A stretch of 64,000 nt of DNA from Streptococcus sp. sy004. Lineage in GTDB: Bacteria; Bacillota; Bacilli; Lactobacillales; Streptococcaceae. The notes beneath the pieces are model-generated. The model made no database searches. It saw nothing but the letters and a program-made list of their open reading frames with translations, and had not been told where the DNA came from. Made by a program: the position numbers and the translations under genes. The DNA lies in assembly GCF_007859205.1 (NCBI RefSeq), contig NZ_VOHP01000001.1, positions 186,001-250,000 of the forward strand, written 5' to 3'. Positions 15,242-23,547 of this stretch are shown here, piece after piece (position 1 is the stretch's first letter; every line of letters starts with the position of its first letter).

Positions 15242-17656
15242 ATGACCAACATTCAAAACATGTCTTTAGAAGACATCATGGGAGAGCGTTTTGGGCGTTA
15301 CTCCAAGTACATTATTCAAGATCGGGCCTTGCCTGATATTCGTGATGGACTAAAACCTGTTCAGCGTCGGATTCTTTATTCGATGAATAAAGATGGCAAT
15401 ACCTTTGACAAGGGCTACCGCAAGTCAGCCAAGTCAGTGGGAAATGTCATGGGGAATTTCCATCCTCATGGCGACTCGTCTATCTATGACGCCATGGTTC
15501 GTATGAGCCAAGACTGGAAAAATCGTGAGATTCTAGTAGAAATGCACGGTAACAATGGTTCCATGGATGGCGATCCGCCAGCAGCCATGCGTTACACGGA
15601 GGCAAGGCTGTCAGAAATGGCAGGTTATCTCTTGGAAGATATTGACAAAAAGACGGTGCCTTTTGCTTGGAATTTCGATGATACTGAAAAAGAACCGACA
15701 GTCTTACCAGCGGCCTTTCCCAACCTTTTGGTTAATGGGGCAACAGGTATCTCGGCAGGTTATGCGACAGACATCCCTCCCCATAATCTGGGCGAAGTTA
15801 TCGATGCTGTCATTCATCTAATTGATCATCCTAAAGCTAGCCTAGACAAGCTGATGACTTTACTGCCTGGACCAGATTTTCCAACTGGTGGGATTATTCA
15901 AGGGACAGAAGACTTGAAAAAAGCCTATGAAACAGGTAAAGGTCGCTTGGTGCTAAGAAGTCTGACCAGTATTGAAAAACTCAAGGCAGGTAAGGAACAG
16001 ATTGTGGTAACAGAGTTGCCTTATGAAGTCAATAAGGCGAGTTTGGTTAAGAAGATTGATGAAGTGCGTCTGAATAACAAGGTGCCAGGTATCTTGGAAG
16101 TTCGTGATGAGTCTGATCGCACTGGTCTTAGATTGGCTATTGAGTTGAAAAAGGACGCAGATAGTCAGACGATTCTTAACTACCTTTTCAAGTACACCGA
16201 CCTACAGGTCAATTACAACTTTAACATGGTAGCGATTGACCATTACACGCCGCGACAAGTTGGCTTACATAAGATTTTGTCAGCCTATATTGCTCATCGT
16301 AAAGAGATTATTTTAGCCCGTTCTCAGTTTGATAAGGAAAAGGCAGAAAAGCGTCTCCATATCGTTGAAGGCTTAATTCGTGTGATTTCGATTTTGGATG
16401 ACGTCATTGCGCTCATTCGTGCAAGTGAAAATAAGGCAGATGCCAAAGAAAATCTCAAGATCAGCTACGCCTTTACAGAAGAACAGGCAGAAGCCATTGT
16501 CACGCTTCAACTCTATCGTTTGACTAATACAGATATTGTGACCTTACAGGAAGAAAGTCAGGCCCTAAAAGAGCAGATTCAGTATTTGTCAGCTATTATC
16601 AGCGATGAAGTTACCCTTTATCAAGTCATGAAAAAAGAACTGCGTCAGGTGAAAAAGACCTTTGCCAATCCTAGACGGACAGTGTTGAAAGAGCAGGCAG
16701 AAACGATTGAGATTGATAGCAGCAGCTTGATTGTGGCTGAGGATACCTATGTCAGCGTGACTAAAGCAGGTTATATTAAACGCACGAGTCCACGCTCCTT
16801 TGCTGCCTCAACGGTGGCAGAGGTCGGCAAGCGTGAAGATGATCATTTGATTTTCCTTAGCCAAGCCAAAACAACACAACATCTCTATCTTTTTACTAAT
16901 CTTGGTAATGTCATTTATCGCCCAGTGCATGAATTAACGGACAGCCGTTGGAAAGATATTGGCGAACACCTATCGCAAACCATTAGCAATTTTGCAGCAG
17001 AAGAAGAGATTATTGCAGTGGACTTGCTAGATCAAGTAGCAGAAGGTGCCTTGTATTTGACGGCAACTAAGGCAGGTCAGATTAAACGCTTTGAACAAAA
17101 AGACTTGAGTCCTTGGCGAACTTACAAATCTAAATCGTTGACTTTTATGAAATTAAAAGACGCAAGCGACCGTGTGCTTAGCCTAGCCCCAATTCAATTA
17201 GAGGAAATTTTACTCTTTACCTGGATGGGCTATGGCTTACGCTTTGAAGCCAGTGAAGTACCAATCTTGGGCTTAAAAGCAGCGGGCGTTAAGGGAGTGA
17301 ATCTTAAAGATGACGATCATGTTCAAGCTGTCTTTCCAGTCCAATCCACTGCTTTTTATCTCTTAACCCAACGTGGTAGTGTGAAGAAAGTTGCTGTGGA
17401 GCAATTAGCTGTAACAGGTCGAGCTAAGCGTGGCTTACAAGTGTTGCGTGAGCTGAAAAGCAAGCCTCATCGTGTCTATATGGCAGGAAATGTTGGAGCA
17501 AGTCCACAAGAACTAATCATTCATACCCAATCAAATCAAATTTATCAAGTAGATGTAGCAGCACTTTCCTTATCTGATCGTACTAGCAATGGAAGTTTTA
17601 TTGCAGATAGTATGGCGAGTGATGAAGTCGTAAAGGCTTACTTAGACTTAAACTAG
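15242..17656 (+). CDS. parC: DNA topoisomerase IV subunit A
   Basis: The 804-residue DNA-cleaving subunit of topoisomerase IV. The winged-helix domain carries the catalytic tyrosine Y118 in AAMRYTEARLS. The quinolone-resistance positions read S79 and D83 (GDSSIYD), the susceptible wild-type residues. The C-terminal half has the beta-pinwheel repeats typical of ParC (for example the TKAGQIKRF and TQRGSVKKV segments). AGAGGGG lies seven bases before the ATG. In this window it is separated from parE by the two-gene AT-rich cassette with no terminator between, so its mRNA probably starts upstream of that cassette. Confidence 0.97.
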   Translation: MTNIQNMSLEDIMGERFGRYSKYIIQDRALPDIRDGLKPVQRRILYSMNKDGNTFDKGYRKSAKSVGNVMGNFHPHGDSSIYDAMVRMSQDWKNREILVEMHGNNGSMDGDPPAAMRYTEARLSEMAGYLLEDIDKKTVPFAWNFDDTEKEPTVLPAAFPNLLVNGATGISAGYATDIPPHNLGEVIDAVIHLIDHPKASLDKLMTLLPGPDFPTGGIIQGTEDLKKAYETGKGRLVLRSLTSIEKLKAGKEQIVVTELPYEVNKASLVKKIDEVRLNNKVPGILEVRDESDRTGLRLAIELKKDADSQTILNYLFKYTDLQVNYNFNMVAIDHYTPRQVGLHKILSAYIAHRKEIILARSQFDKEKAEKRLHIVEGLIRVISILDDVIALIRASENKADAKENLKISYAFTEEQAEAIVTLQLYRLTNTDIVTLQEESQALKEQIQYLSAIISDEVTLYQVMKKELRQVKKTFANPRRTVLKEQAETIEIDSSSLIVAEDTYVSVTKAGYIKRTSPRSFAASTVAEVGKREDDHLIFLSQAKTTQHLYLFTNLGNVIYRPVHELTDSRWKDIGEHLSQTISNFAAEEEIIAVDLLDQVAEGALYLTATKAGQIKRFEQKDLSPWRTYKSKSLTFMKLKDASDRVLSLAPIQLEEILLFTWMGYGLRFEASEVPILGLKAAGVKGVNLKDDDHVQAVFPVQSTAFYLLTQRGSVKKVAVEQLAVTGRAKRGLQVLRELKSKPHRVYMAGNVGASPQELIIHTQSNQIYQVDVAALSLSDRTSNGSFIADSMASDEVVKAYLDLN

Positions 17657-17662
17657 GAGAAG

Positions 17663-17782
17663 ATGATGAAATTAGTAAAATTGGTATCAGTCTGTTTACT
17701 TATTGCCATTGTTCTCTTCTTGTGTTTGCGTTACTTGCCAGGACTGGAAAATCAACTTCATCAACTAACAGGTTGGTATTGA
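17663..17782 (+). CDS. 39-residue single-pass membrane peptide
   Basis: Starts with a double ATG (17663 or 17666) directly after the parC stop, whose last codons overlap the AGGAGA ribosome site. The peptide has an N-terminal positive patch (MMKLVKLV), one hydrophobic helix (about 8-23, SVCLLIAIVLFLCL) and a short tail ending LTGWY. The distance to parC suggests translational coupling. The good ribosome site and clean membrane-peptide pattern support a real gene, but no function is known to me. It occupies the place where ilvE lies in Streptococcus pyogenes and S. pneumoniae. Confidence 0.55.
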   Translation: MMKLVKLVSVCLLIAIVLFLCLRYLPGLENQLHQLTGWY

Positions 17783-17872
17783 TAACAGTTGATACTGACG
17801 AGAAAAGCAAGTTCGTTCTTGTCAGTAGCGGTTATTTTGTGTAAAATAGGATGAGAAACGAAAGGGGCAAGC

Positions 17873-18103
17873 ATGAGTAAAAAAGATAAAAAAATTGAGG
17901 TTCAAGTCCTTGATGCCAAATTGGATGTTAATGGTCAAAACGTAGCAGGTTATCAAGTGGTTATTGGTAAAAAGACCATTGGCGAGCTGGTTGAACTAGA
18001 TAAACAATTTGCCGTCTTAAAAAATGGAGCAGTCGATAGTCTTTATAAGACCTTTGATCAAGGGATTGGGCATATTATCGAACTTTATAACTTAAATCAT
18101 TAA
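17873..18103 (+). CDS. DUF2969 family protein
   Basis: A 76-residue cytoplasmic protein of the lactic-acid-bacterial DUF2969 family. It begins MSKKDKKIEVQVLDAK and has GYQVVIGKKTIGELVEL. GAAAGGGGC before the ATG is a good ribosome site. The same family precedes the rpsA region in other streptococci. Function is unknown. Confidence 0.85.
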   Translation: MSKKDKKIEVQVLDAKLDVNGQNVAGYQVVIGKKTIGELVELDKQFAVLKNGAVDSLYKTFDQGIGHIIELYNLNH

Positions 18104-18120
18104 AAAATCTGAAAAAGGGC

Positions 18121-18149
18121 TTGTATAAAAACAAAAGCTATGTTATAAT
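18121..18149 (+). promoter_or_regulatory. Promoter of tRNA-Tyr/tRNA-Gln
   Basis: TTGTAT (18121-18126), 17-base spacer, TATAAT (18144-18149), ending 13 bases before the mature tRNA-Tyr. It probably drives both tRNAs. Confidence 0.75.
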
Positions 18150-18162
18150 AGATTTTGTTTTA

Positions 18163-18243
18163 GGAGAGATAGCGAAGAGGCTAAACGCGGCGGACTGTAA
18201 ATCCGCTCCTTCGGGTTCGGGGGTTCGAATCCCTCTCTCTCCA
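18163..18243 (+). tRNA. tRNA-Tyr (anticodon GUA)
   Basis: 81-base class II tRNA with acceptor GGAGAGA/TCTCTCC, anticodon loop CTGTAAA, a long variable arm with a CTCC-TTCG hairpin, and T-loop TTCGAAT. Discriminator A; the CCA end is not fully encoded. Confidence 0.95.
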
Positions 18244-18268
18244 TTTTCAGGATAAAATCTGAAAGTAT

Positions 18269-18340
18269 TGGGGTATCGCCAAGCGGTAAGGCAAGGGACT
18301 TTGACTCCCTCATGCGTTGGTTCGAATCCAGCTACCCCAG
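18269..18340 (+). tRNA. tRNA-Gln (anticodon UUG)
   Basis: 72-base tRNA with acceptor TGGGGTA/TACCCCA, anticodon stem GGGA/TCCC around loop CTTTGAC, T-loop TTCGAAT and discriminator G. It lies 25 bases after tRNA-Tyr and is probably cotranscribed. Confidence 0.95.
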
Positions 18341-18422
18341 TTGAGGTATTAGGATTTCCTAAGACCGTCAGCGATAAAGTTTATTGTCCTTACGGGTTGC
18401 CTTGAAAAAATATAGTGTTATC

Positions 18423-18445
18423 AAAAGCTAGCTTTGCTAGCTTTT
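18423..18445 (+). promoter_or_regulatory. Perfect hairpin before the rpsA ribosome site
   Basis: AAAAGCTAGC-TTT-GCTAGCTTTT is a perfect 10-bp inverted repeat one base before TTGGAGG. It is followed by only one G after the T's, so it is an unusual terminator. It could be a leader structure controlling rpsA, as S1 is commonly autoregulated, or the end of the tRNA transcript. Confidence 0.6.
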
Positions 18446-18463
18446 GTTGGAGGATTTTTTAGA

Positions 18464-19672
18464 ATGAATGAATTTGAAGATTTGCTAAATAGTGTTAGCG
18501 AAGTTAACCCAGGTGACGTTGTCACTGCGGAAGTTTTAACAGTTGATAACGGTCAAGCAAACCTTGTTATTGAAGGAACAGGTGTTGAAGGTGTCTTAAC
18601 TCTTCGTGAGTTGACAAACGAGCGTGATGCAGACATCAACGATTTTGTTAAAGCTGGCGAAACACTAGAAGTGCTTGTTCTTCGTCAAGTTGTAGGTAAA
18701 GATACAGATACAGTAACTTTCCTAGTTTCTAAAAAACGTTTAGAAGCTCGTAAAGCTTGGGACAAACTTGTTGGACGTGAAGAAGAAGTTGTTACTGTTA
18801 AAGGTACTCGTGCCGTTAAAGGTGGCCTTTCAGTTGAATTTGAAGGACTTCGTGGTTTCATTCCAGCATCTATGCTTGATACACGTTTCGTTCGCAATAC
18901 TGAGCGTTTCGTTGGTCAAGAATTTGACGCAAAAATTAAAGAAGTTAATGCAGCAGAAAACCGTTTCATTTTGTCACGTCGTGAAGTTGTAGAAGAAACA
19001 ACAGCAGCAGCTCGTCAAGAAGTCTTTTCTAAGATTGAAGTTGGTTCAGTTGTTACTGGTAAAGTCGCTCGTTTGACTAGCTTTGGTGCTTTCATCGATC
19101 TTGGTGGTGTTGATGGCTTGGTTCACGTGACAGAATTGTCACATGAGCGTAACGTTTCACCAAAATCAGTGGTTACTGTTGGTGAAGATGTTGACGTTAA
19201 AGTGCTTGCTATTGATGAAGAAGAAGGTCGTGTATCACTTTCTCTTAAAGCAACAACTCCTGGACCATGGGATGGCGTAGAGCAAAAGTTAGCTGCAGGT
19301 GATGTTGTTGAAGGAACTGTTAAACGTTTGACTGACTTTGGTGCTTTTGTTGAAGTATTGCCAGGTATTGATGGTTTAGTACATATCTCGCAAATTTCAC
19401 ACAAACGTGTTGAAAATCCAAAAGATGCTCTTTCAGTAGGTCAAGCTGTAACTGTTAAAGTTCTTGAAGTGAACGCTGCTGATGAGCGTGTATCATTGTC
19501 AATCAAAGCACTTGAAGAGCGTCCAGCACAAGAAAAAACTGAAGGTGACAACGGTGAGAAACGTCAATCTCGTCCACGTCGTCCACGCCGTCAAGAAAAA
19601 CGTGATTACGAATTGCCAGAAACACAAACTGGTTTCTCAATGGCAGACTTGTTTGGCGATATCGAATTGTAA
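18464..19672 (+). CDS. rpsA: 30S ribosomal protein S1 homologue
   Basis: A 402-residue protein with four S1 (OB-fold) RNA-binding domains: about 10-80, 100-165, 185-260 and 275-345. The third and fourth repeats show GSVVTGKVARLTSFGAFIDL and VVEGTVKRLTDFGAFVEV. A basic Arg-rich linker (RQSRPRRPRRQEKRD) comes near the C terminus. Four domains, not six, is normal for Gram-positive S1-like proteins. Start ATG 18464 follows GGAGG; the longer in-frame start at 18434 would run through the hairpin. It has its own terminator. Confidence 0.95.
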   Translation: MNEFEDLLNSVSEVNPGDVVTAEVLTVDNGQANLVIEGTGVEGVLTLRELTNERDADINDFVKAGETLEVLVLRQVVGKDTDTVTFLVSKKRLEARKAWDKLVGREEEVVTVKGTRAVKGGLSVEFEGLRGFIPASMLDTRFVRNTERFVGQEFDAKIKEVNAAENRFILSRREVVEETTAAARQEVFSKIEVGSVVTGKVARLTSFGAFIDLGGVDGLVHVTELSHERNVSPKSVVTVGEDVDVKVLAIDEEEGRVSLSLKATTPGPWDGVEQKLAAGDVVEGTVKRLTDFGAFVEVLPGIDGLVHISQISHKRVENPKDALSVGQAVTVKVLEVNAADERVSLSIKALEERPAQEKTEGDNGEKRQSRPRRPRRQEKRDYELPETQTGFSMADLFGDIEL

Positions 19673-19677
19673 TAAAG

Positions 19678-19707
19678 AAAAAGCTTGAATTATTCAAGCT
19701 TTTTTTG
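19678..19707 (+). terminator. Terminator after rpsA
   Basis: AAAAAGCTTGAA pairs with TTCAAGCTTTTT around a three-base loop. Confidence 0.88.
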
Positions 19708-19715
19708 TTGGAAAT

Positions 19716-19737
19716 AAAAAACACCAGCTAACTGGTG
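19716..19737 (-). terminator. Terminator after VTT-family gene
   Basis: On the minus strand CACCAG-TTAG-CTGGTG is followed by TTTTTT, right after the stop codon of the VTT gene. Confidence 0.8.
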
Positions 19738-20331
19738 CTATAAGCCAAGAAGATATTGAATGAAAGATCCACCATAGATCCACAAATAACTATATCCGAT
19801 AATCGATAAGGGCTTAGTGAGTAAGAGAATCATAATAAATCGTTTAAGTGACATTTTGCTTAGACCTGTTACCATAACCAAGATATCGGCAGGTGAAATA
19901 GGTGATGCCATACAAAAGATGAAAAAACGTTCATAGGTTTTGGTTTCTAACTTGGTTTCATATTTACTTAAATCCTTGTCTTTGACAAAAAGATGGATAA
20001 AGGGTTTACCGTAGCGTCTAACTAAGAGAAAAAGAATGACACTGCCAATCATAATCCCAATATAATTCGTGATAAACCCTAACCACGGTCCAAAGATGAG
20101 ATAGCCAGCCACAGTTGTGACACCACCTGGTAGAATAGGAATAACAATTTGGATAATCTGAATGAGAATAAAAATTACAGGAGCCATGACCTGATATTGC
20201 TGAACCCATGTTTTGAAAGCATTCTGGTCATTTAAAATTCCTTTTTGAAATAACCAGATAACTAGGGCAACAGAAGCAATTAACGTCAAAAAACCAAGTA
20301 CCTGAAATACTTTTTGCCAAAATCTATACAT
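19738..20331 (-). CDS. TVP38/TMEM64 (VTT/DedA-like) membrane protein
   Basis: A 197-residue membrane protein with hydrophobic segments at about 10-30, 48-72, 74-105, 132-160 and 172-192. The VTT signature GGVTTVAGYLIFGPWLGF (about 74-91) and the later ASPISPADILVMVTGLSKM mark the family. Relatives act on phospholipid (for example undecaprenyl phosphate) translocation; which substrate applies here is not evident. Conserved in streptococci and transcribed against rpsA. Confidence 0.85.
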   Translation of the reverse strand: MYRFWQKVFQVLGFLTLIASVALVIWLFQKGILNDQNAFKTWVQQYQVMAPVIFILIQIIQIVIPILPGGVTTVAGYLIFGPWLGFITNYIGIMIGSVILFLLVRRYGKPFIHLFVKDKDLSKYETKLETKTYERFFIFCMASPISPADILVMVTGLSKMSLKRFIMILLLTKPLSIIGYSYLWIYGGSFIQYLLGL

Positions 20332-20360
20332 GCTTTTATCATACCAAAAATAGTATTTTT

Positions 20361-20389
20361 TTGCTATCTTTTAATGTTTTTGATATACT
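20361..20389 (+). promoter_or_regulatory. ssrA promoter
   Basis: TTGCTA (20361-20366), 17-base spacer, TATACT (20384-20389). Transcription should start about ten bases upstream of the mature 5' end made by RNase P. Confidence 0.7.
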
Positions 20390-20405
20390 AGTTAAGTAAT
20401 GTTTT

Positions 20406-20749
20406 GGGGTCGTTACGGATTCGACAGGCATTATGAGGCATATTTTGCAACTCGAGTGACGGCGTAACCGTTCAGTTAAATATAACTGCAAAAAATAACA
20501 CTTCTTACGCTTTAGCTGCTTAAAAACCAGCGGGCGTGACCGCTATGAAATGGCTTGTGTTTCATTAGAGGTCTTATTTTAACAAGCTACGTTTGGTTAG
20601 GGTCTAACTAACCAAAAAGAGATGATTAGACTCGCAAAAGATAGGCTTGAGCCTTGTGTCAATTTTTTGTTAAATGAAGACAAGGCCTATGGTTGTAGAC
20701 AAATATGTTGGCAGGTGTTTGGACGTGGGTTCGACTCCCACCGGCTCCA
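20406..20749 (+). ncRNA. ssrA: tmRNA (trans-translation)
   Basis: Begins GGGGTCGTTACGGATTCGAC and ends in GGTTCGACTCCCACCGGCTC followed by CA, the tRNA-Ala-like half with CCA encoded. The tag frame at 20488-20523 reads AKNNTSYALAA then TAA, after the resume alanine supplied by the tRNA part. tmRNA with SmpB rescues stalled ribosomes and marks the peptide for ClpP proteases. An apparent ORF across its 3' half is spurious. Confidence 0.97.
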
Positions 20750-20778
20750 TAAAATTTTATTAAAGATAGAGGATAGAT

Positions 20779-21414
20779 ATGACAAAAAAAGTGATGAGTT
20801 TAGCAGGTCTTGCTCTGTCAGTCATGTTATTAGCGGCTTGTTCAAGTAATCAAACTCAAAAAGTCACAACCAAGGAATCATTACAGGTTGAACAATCTTG
20901 GTTGACTGAGCCAAGCACGTCTAATCATGAAGATGTCAGAATGAAGTTTGAGCAGATTAAACTTGGTGAGGAAGCTAATGACTTTAAGGGTGGGTCGAAT
21001 TTAGACGAATTGATAGCACTATTTGGTCAACCGAGCAAACATGAGACCAAAGAAGCTGGGGAAAATGTGACAGTTGATGTTTATACTTGGAATTTTGATC
21101 AAGTTGAGCTTTCTGTACAACAGTTTGAAAATAGTGCCATTTCACGCTCTATTTCTAACTTTAATTTTGTCAGAGAAGAACGTGTTACATTTGATGACTA
21201 TAAATCCTTAACAGAAGGTATGAGCTTTGATCAGGCTGTTGAAAAATTGGGTCGTCCAGACGTTATGGCTCAAGTGGTGTCAACTGGTAAATCCAGTATT
21301 CAGGCTATTTGGTCTAGTGGACTGAAAAAAGGTGGCAATGCTAGTGCTGCTAATATCGAATTGATTTTTGAGCAAAATGGCTTGGTCAAAAAGACTCAAA
21401 ATGGTTTAGGATAA
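20779..21414 (+). CDS. Putative lipoprotein with two SmpA/BLIP-like repeats (DUF3862 type)
   Basis: A 211-residue secreted protein. The signal peptide ends in lipobox LLAAC with the lipid cysteine at 21. Two related domains follow: LDELIALFGQPSKHETKEAG with VYTWNF (about 75-115), and FDQAVEKLGRPDVMAQVVST with QAIWSSG (about 152-185). The pattern G-x-P, then strand, then W resembles SmpA/OmlA and beta-lactamase-inhibitor-like folds. Likely bound to the outer face of the membrane; role unknown. The ATG follows a plausible AGAGGATAG site right after tmRNA. Confidence 0.75.
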   Translation: MTKKVMSLAGLALSVMLLAACSSNQTQKVTTKESLQVEQSWLTEPSTSNHEDVRMKFEQIKLGEEANDFKGGSNLDELIALFGQPSKHETKEAGENVTVDVYTWNFDQVELSVQQFENSAISRSISNFNFVREERVTFDDYKSLTEGMSFDQAVEKLGRPDVMAQVVSTGKSSIQAIWSSGLKKGGNASAANIELIFEQNGLVKKTQNGLG

Positions 21415-21449
21415 AAAATAAAGTTAGCTCAATAGCTAACTTTATTTTA
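21415..21449 (+). terminator. Terminator after lipoprotein gene
   Basis: A perfect 15-bp stem (AAATAAAGTTAGCT side with its complement) around loop CAAT and ending in T's. Confidence 0.85.
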
Positions 21450-21464
21450 TTATGGAAAACGTAT

Positions 21465-21536
21465 CCATCCTGAGAGAATCGAACTCCCATTTCAAGAACC
21501 GGAATCTTGCGTGATATCCATTACACTAAGGATGGC
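21465..21536 (-). tRNA. tRNA-Arg (anticodon CCG)
   Basis: On the minus strand: acceptor CCATCCT/AGGATGG, anticodon stem CAAGA/TCTTG with loop TTCCGGT (anticodon CCG), T-arm GGGAG-TTCGATT-CTCTC, discriminator A. It reads CGG. It stands alone against the surrounding genes. Confidence 0.93.
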
Positions 21537-21644
21537 TGTCTTTTATTATATCATAAAATTAAGGGATAAGGAGATTTCTCTTGATAAAAGATGAAAAAAA
21601 TTATAAGATGATGAGATAGAAATTGTGTGAAAGGAGGTTAGGAA

Positions 21645-22016
21645 ATGGCTTGGATTTTTGATGAAAAATCGCCAATTTATATCCAGTTAGCACAGCGGAT
21701 CAAAATGAAAATCATCAGTGGTCAATTAACCAGTGGTGATCAATTACCGACAGTAAGAGAATTGGCTGAAGAAGTAGGAGTCAATCCTAATACGACACAA
21801 AGAGCCTACAAGGAATTGGAACAAGAAGGTTTGGTCTTTACGACACGGACCTCTGGTCGTTATGTGACTGAAAATAAGTCCTTGTTAAAAGATATTCGTC
21901 ATGATGTGGCTCATACAGAAATTCAATCATTTGTAGCGAAGATGAAGGATTTCGGCTTTGTGGAAGCTGAGATTTTGAGTAAGGTTAAATCTTATTTGGG
22001 AGGGGACGATTCATGA
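21645..22016 (+). CDS. GntR-family (YtrA subfamily) transcriptional regulator
   Basis: A 123-residue regulator. The winged helix-turn-helix domain (about 1-75) contains SPIYIQLAQRIKMKIISG and the recognition helix VNPNTTQRAYKELEQEG. The short helical C terminus lacks a ligand-binding domain, typical of YtrA regulators of ABC-2 transporters. AAAGGAGG precedes the ATG. Its end overlaps the ATPase gene by four bases (ATGA), so the three genes form an operon. It probably represses its own operon; no operator was pinned down. Confidence 0.92.
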   Translation: MAWIFDEKSPIYIQLAQRIKMKIISGQLTSGDQLPTVRELAEEVGVNPNTTQRAYKELEQEGLVFTTRTSGRYVTENKSLLKDIRHDVAHTEIQSFVAKMKDFGFVEAEILSKVKSYLGGDDS

Positions 22017-22711
22017 CAACTTTATTAAGTTTGCAAAATGTATCAAAATCCTATGGGAATTCTCCTGTTTTGGCGAACCTTAATTTGGAATTATCTGAAG
22101 GTAAAATCATTGGTTTATTAGGACCAAATGGTAGTGGCAAGACAACCATGATGAAGTTAATCATGGGATTGTTAACAGCAGATCAAGGTTGTATTTTAAT
22201 TAAGGGACTAGCTCCGTCTGTGGCAACCAAGGCCATGGTGTCTTATTTGCCTGATCAGACCTACTTGAAAGATTATATGAAAGTGGTCGATATTATCAAT
22301 TTATTTGCTGATTTCTATGTGGATTTTGACAAGGAGCGAGCAAAAGCATTGTTGAAGGATTTGGCTATTGACCAAACACAGTATCTTAAAAATTTATCCA
22401 AAGGGGATAAGGAAAAGGTTCAACTGCTTTTGGTGATGAGTCGTAAGGCGAAATTATACTTGCTAGATGAGCCGATTGCTGCAGTGGATGCTGTGACACG
22501 AGAATATATTTTAAGGACAATCATTAGTAATTATTCGAAGGACGCTTCTGTGTTGATTGCGACTCACTTGATTGCTGATGTCGAGCCTGTTTTGGATGAC
22601 GTCATTTTTTTGGACAAGGGTCAAGTTCATTTACAAGGAGCTGTCGATGATTTACGTCAGACTTATGGCATGTCAATGGATAAGCTCTTTCGTGAAAGAT
22701 TTAAGATTTAA
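22013..22711 (+). CDS. ABC transporter ATP-binding protein
   Basis: A 232-residue ATPase. Walker A is GPNGSGKTT (about 37-45), the signature motif is the variant LSKGDKEKVQ in place of LSGGQ, Walker B is LYLLDEP, and the switch His is in ATHLIADVE. This is the BcrA/YtrB/CcmA-like group that pairs with ABC-2 permeases. Translationally coupled to the upstream GntR gene and 11 bases from the permease gene. Substrate unknown; relatives act in antibiotic or cell-envelope stress. Confidence 0.92.
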   Translation: MTTLLSLQNVSKSYGNSPVLANLNLELSEGKIIGLLGPNGSGKTTMMKLIMGLLTADQGCILIKGLAPSVATKAMVSYLPDQTYLKDYMKVVDIINLFADFYVDFDKERAKALLKDLAIDQTQYLKNLSKGDKEKVQLLLVMSRKAKLYLLDEPIAAVDAVTREYILRTIISNYSKDASVLIATHLIADVEPVLDDVIFLDKGQVHLQGAVDDLRQTYGMSMDKLFRERFKI

Positions 22712-22722
22712 GGAGAACGGTC

Positions 22723-23457
22723 ATGTTTTTGAAACTCTTAAAGTATGAAGTAAAATCTGTGAGCAAGTGGTATCTAGGGCTTTATGCTCTATGTTTGGTC
22801 ATGGCTTTTATCTTACGTTGGTTGACGCCGGAATTTCAAACTCTTGGTCAATCTATTACCTTACCTAATTGGCTATACACGGTGTATAGTTTTTCTGCTG
22901 TTGCGACTGTTTTGCTACTTGTTGCAGTGATGATTGCGACTATATTTATTATCTGTCGTCGATTTAGCCAAGATATGTTTGGTCGTCAGGCTTATTTAAC
23001 GCTGACCTTGCCGGTATCAACGCATCAAATCTTGATGTCAAAAGTTTTGGTTGCCTTACTCTGGTCTTGTTTCAATGCCGTAGTGGTCTTTATTGGAATT
23101 GGACTTAGTTTTGAGTTATTTGACATTTCGACATGGACGCTATTGTGGGGGCAGATAAGTTCTGTCAACTGGACGGTTAGTCTAATCCAGTGGTTGTTGG
23201 CAATGAGTAGGGAAATCTTAACCATTTACTTGGCGATTGCTATCGGGCATTTATTTAGAAATCGTCAGATTTTGATTAGTTTTCTTGCCTATTTTTTGAT
23301 TTTGGTGCTTACTGCTATAATCAATAAGTTCTTGGAAATTGCCATTCTTGATACAACGAGCTACTGGGTTGTGATGACCTTGTTTACAGTTGTTTGTATC
23401 GGGATTTATTATGGAATGACTTATTTTATTATTAAAAATCGTTTGAATTTACAGTAA
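22723..23457 (+). CDS. ABC-2 type transporter membrane protein
   Basis: A 244-residue permease with about six hydrophobic segments (roughly 17-35, 60-83, 105-127, 145-165, 170-200 and 215-238). The N terminus MFLKLLKYEVKSVSKWY is typical for this group. AAGGAGAA precedes the ATG. It completes the GntR-ATPase-permease operon and is followed by a terminator. Confidence 0.85.
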   Translation: MFLKLLKYEVKSVSKWYLGLYALCLVMAFILRWLTPEFQTLGQSITLPNWLYTVYSFSAVATVLLLVAVMIATIFIICRRFSQDMFGRQAYLTLTLPVSTHQILMSKVLVALLWSCFNAVVVFIGIGLSFELFDISTWTLLWGQISSVNWTVSLIQWLLAMSREILTIYLAIAIGHLFRNRQILISFLAYFLILVLTAIINKFLEIAILDTTSYWVVMTLFTVVCIGIYYGMTYFIIKNRLNLQ

Positions 23458-23488
23458 TAGTGGGGTGTTTGGTTACTCCACTATTTTT
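23456..23488 (+). terminator. Terminator after GntR/ABC operon
   Basis: AATAGTGGGG-type arm pairs with ACTCCACTATT and is followed by T's. Confidence 0.75.
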
Positions 23489-23547
23489 GTCTGCAATTAG
23501 GGAGAATTCATAGTATAATAAAAGAAATACTAATCGGAGAAAAACTT

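Noticed and set aside
20622-20849. Apparent ORF of 75 codons across the tmRNA 3' half
   Set aside because: It lies in ssrA and runs into the lipoprotein gene in another frame; no ribosome site and no conserved product.
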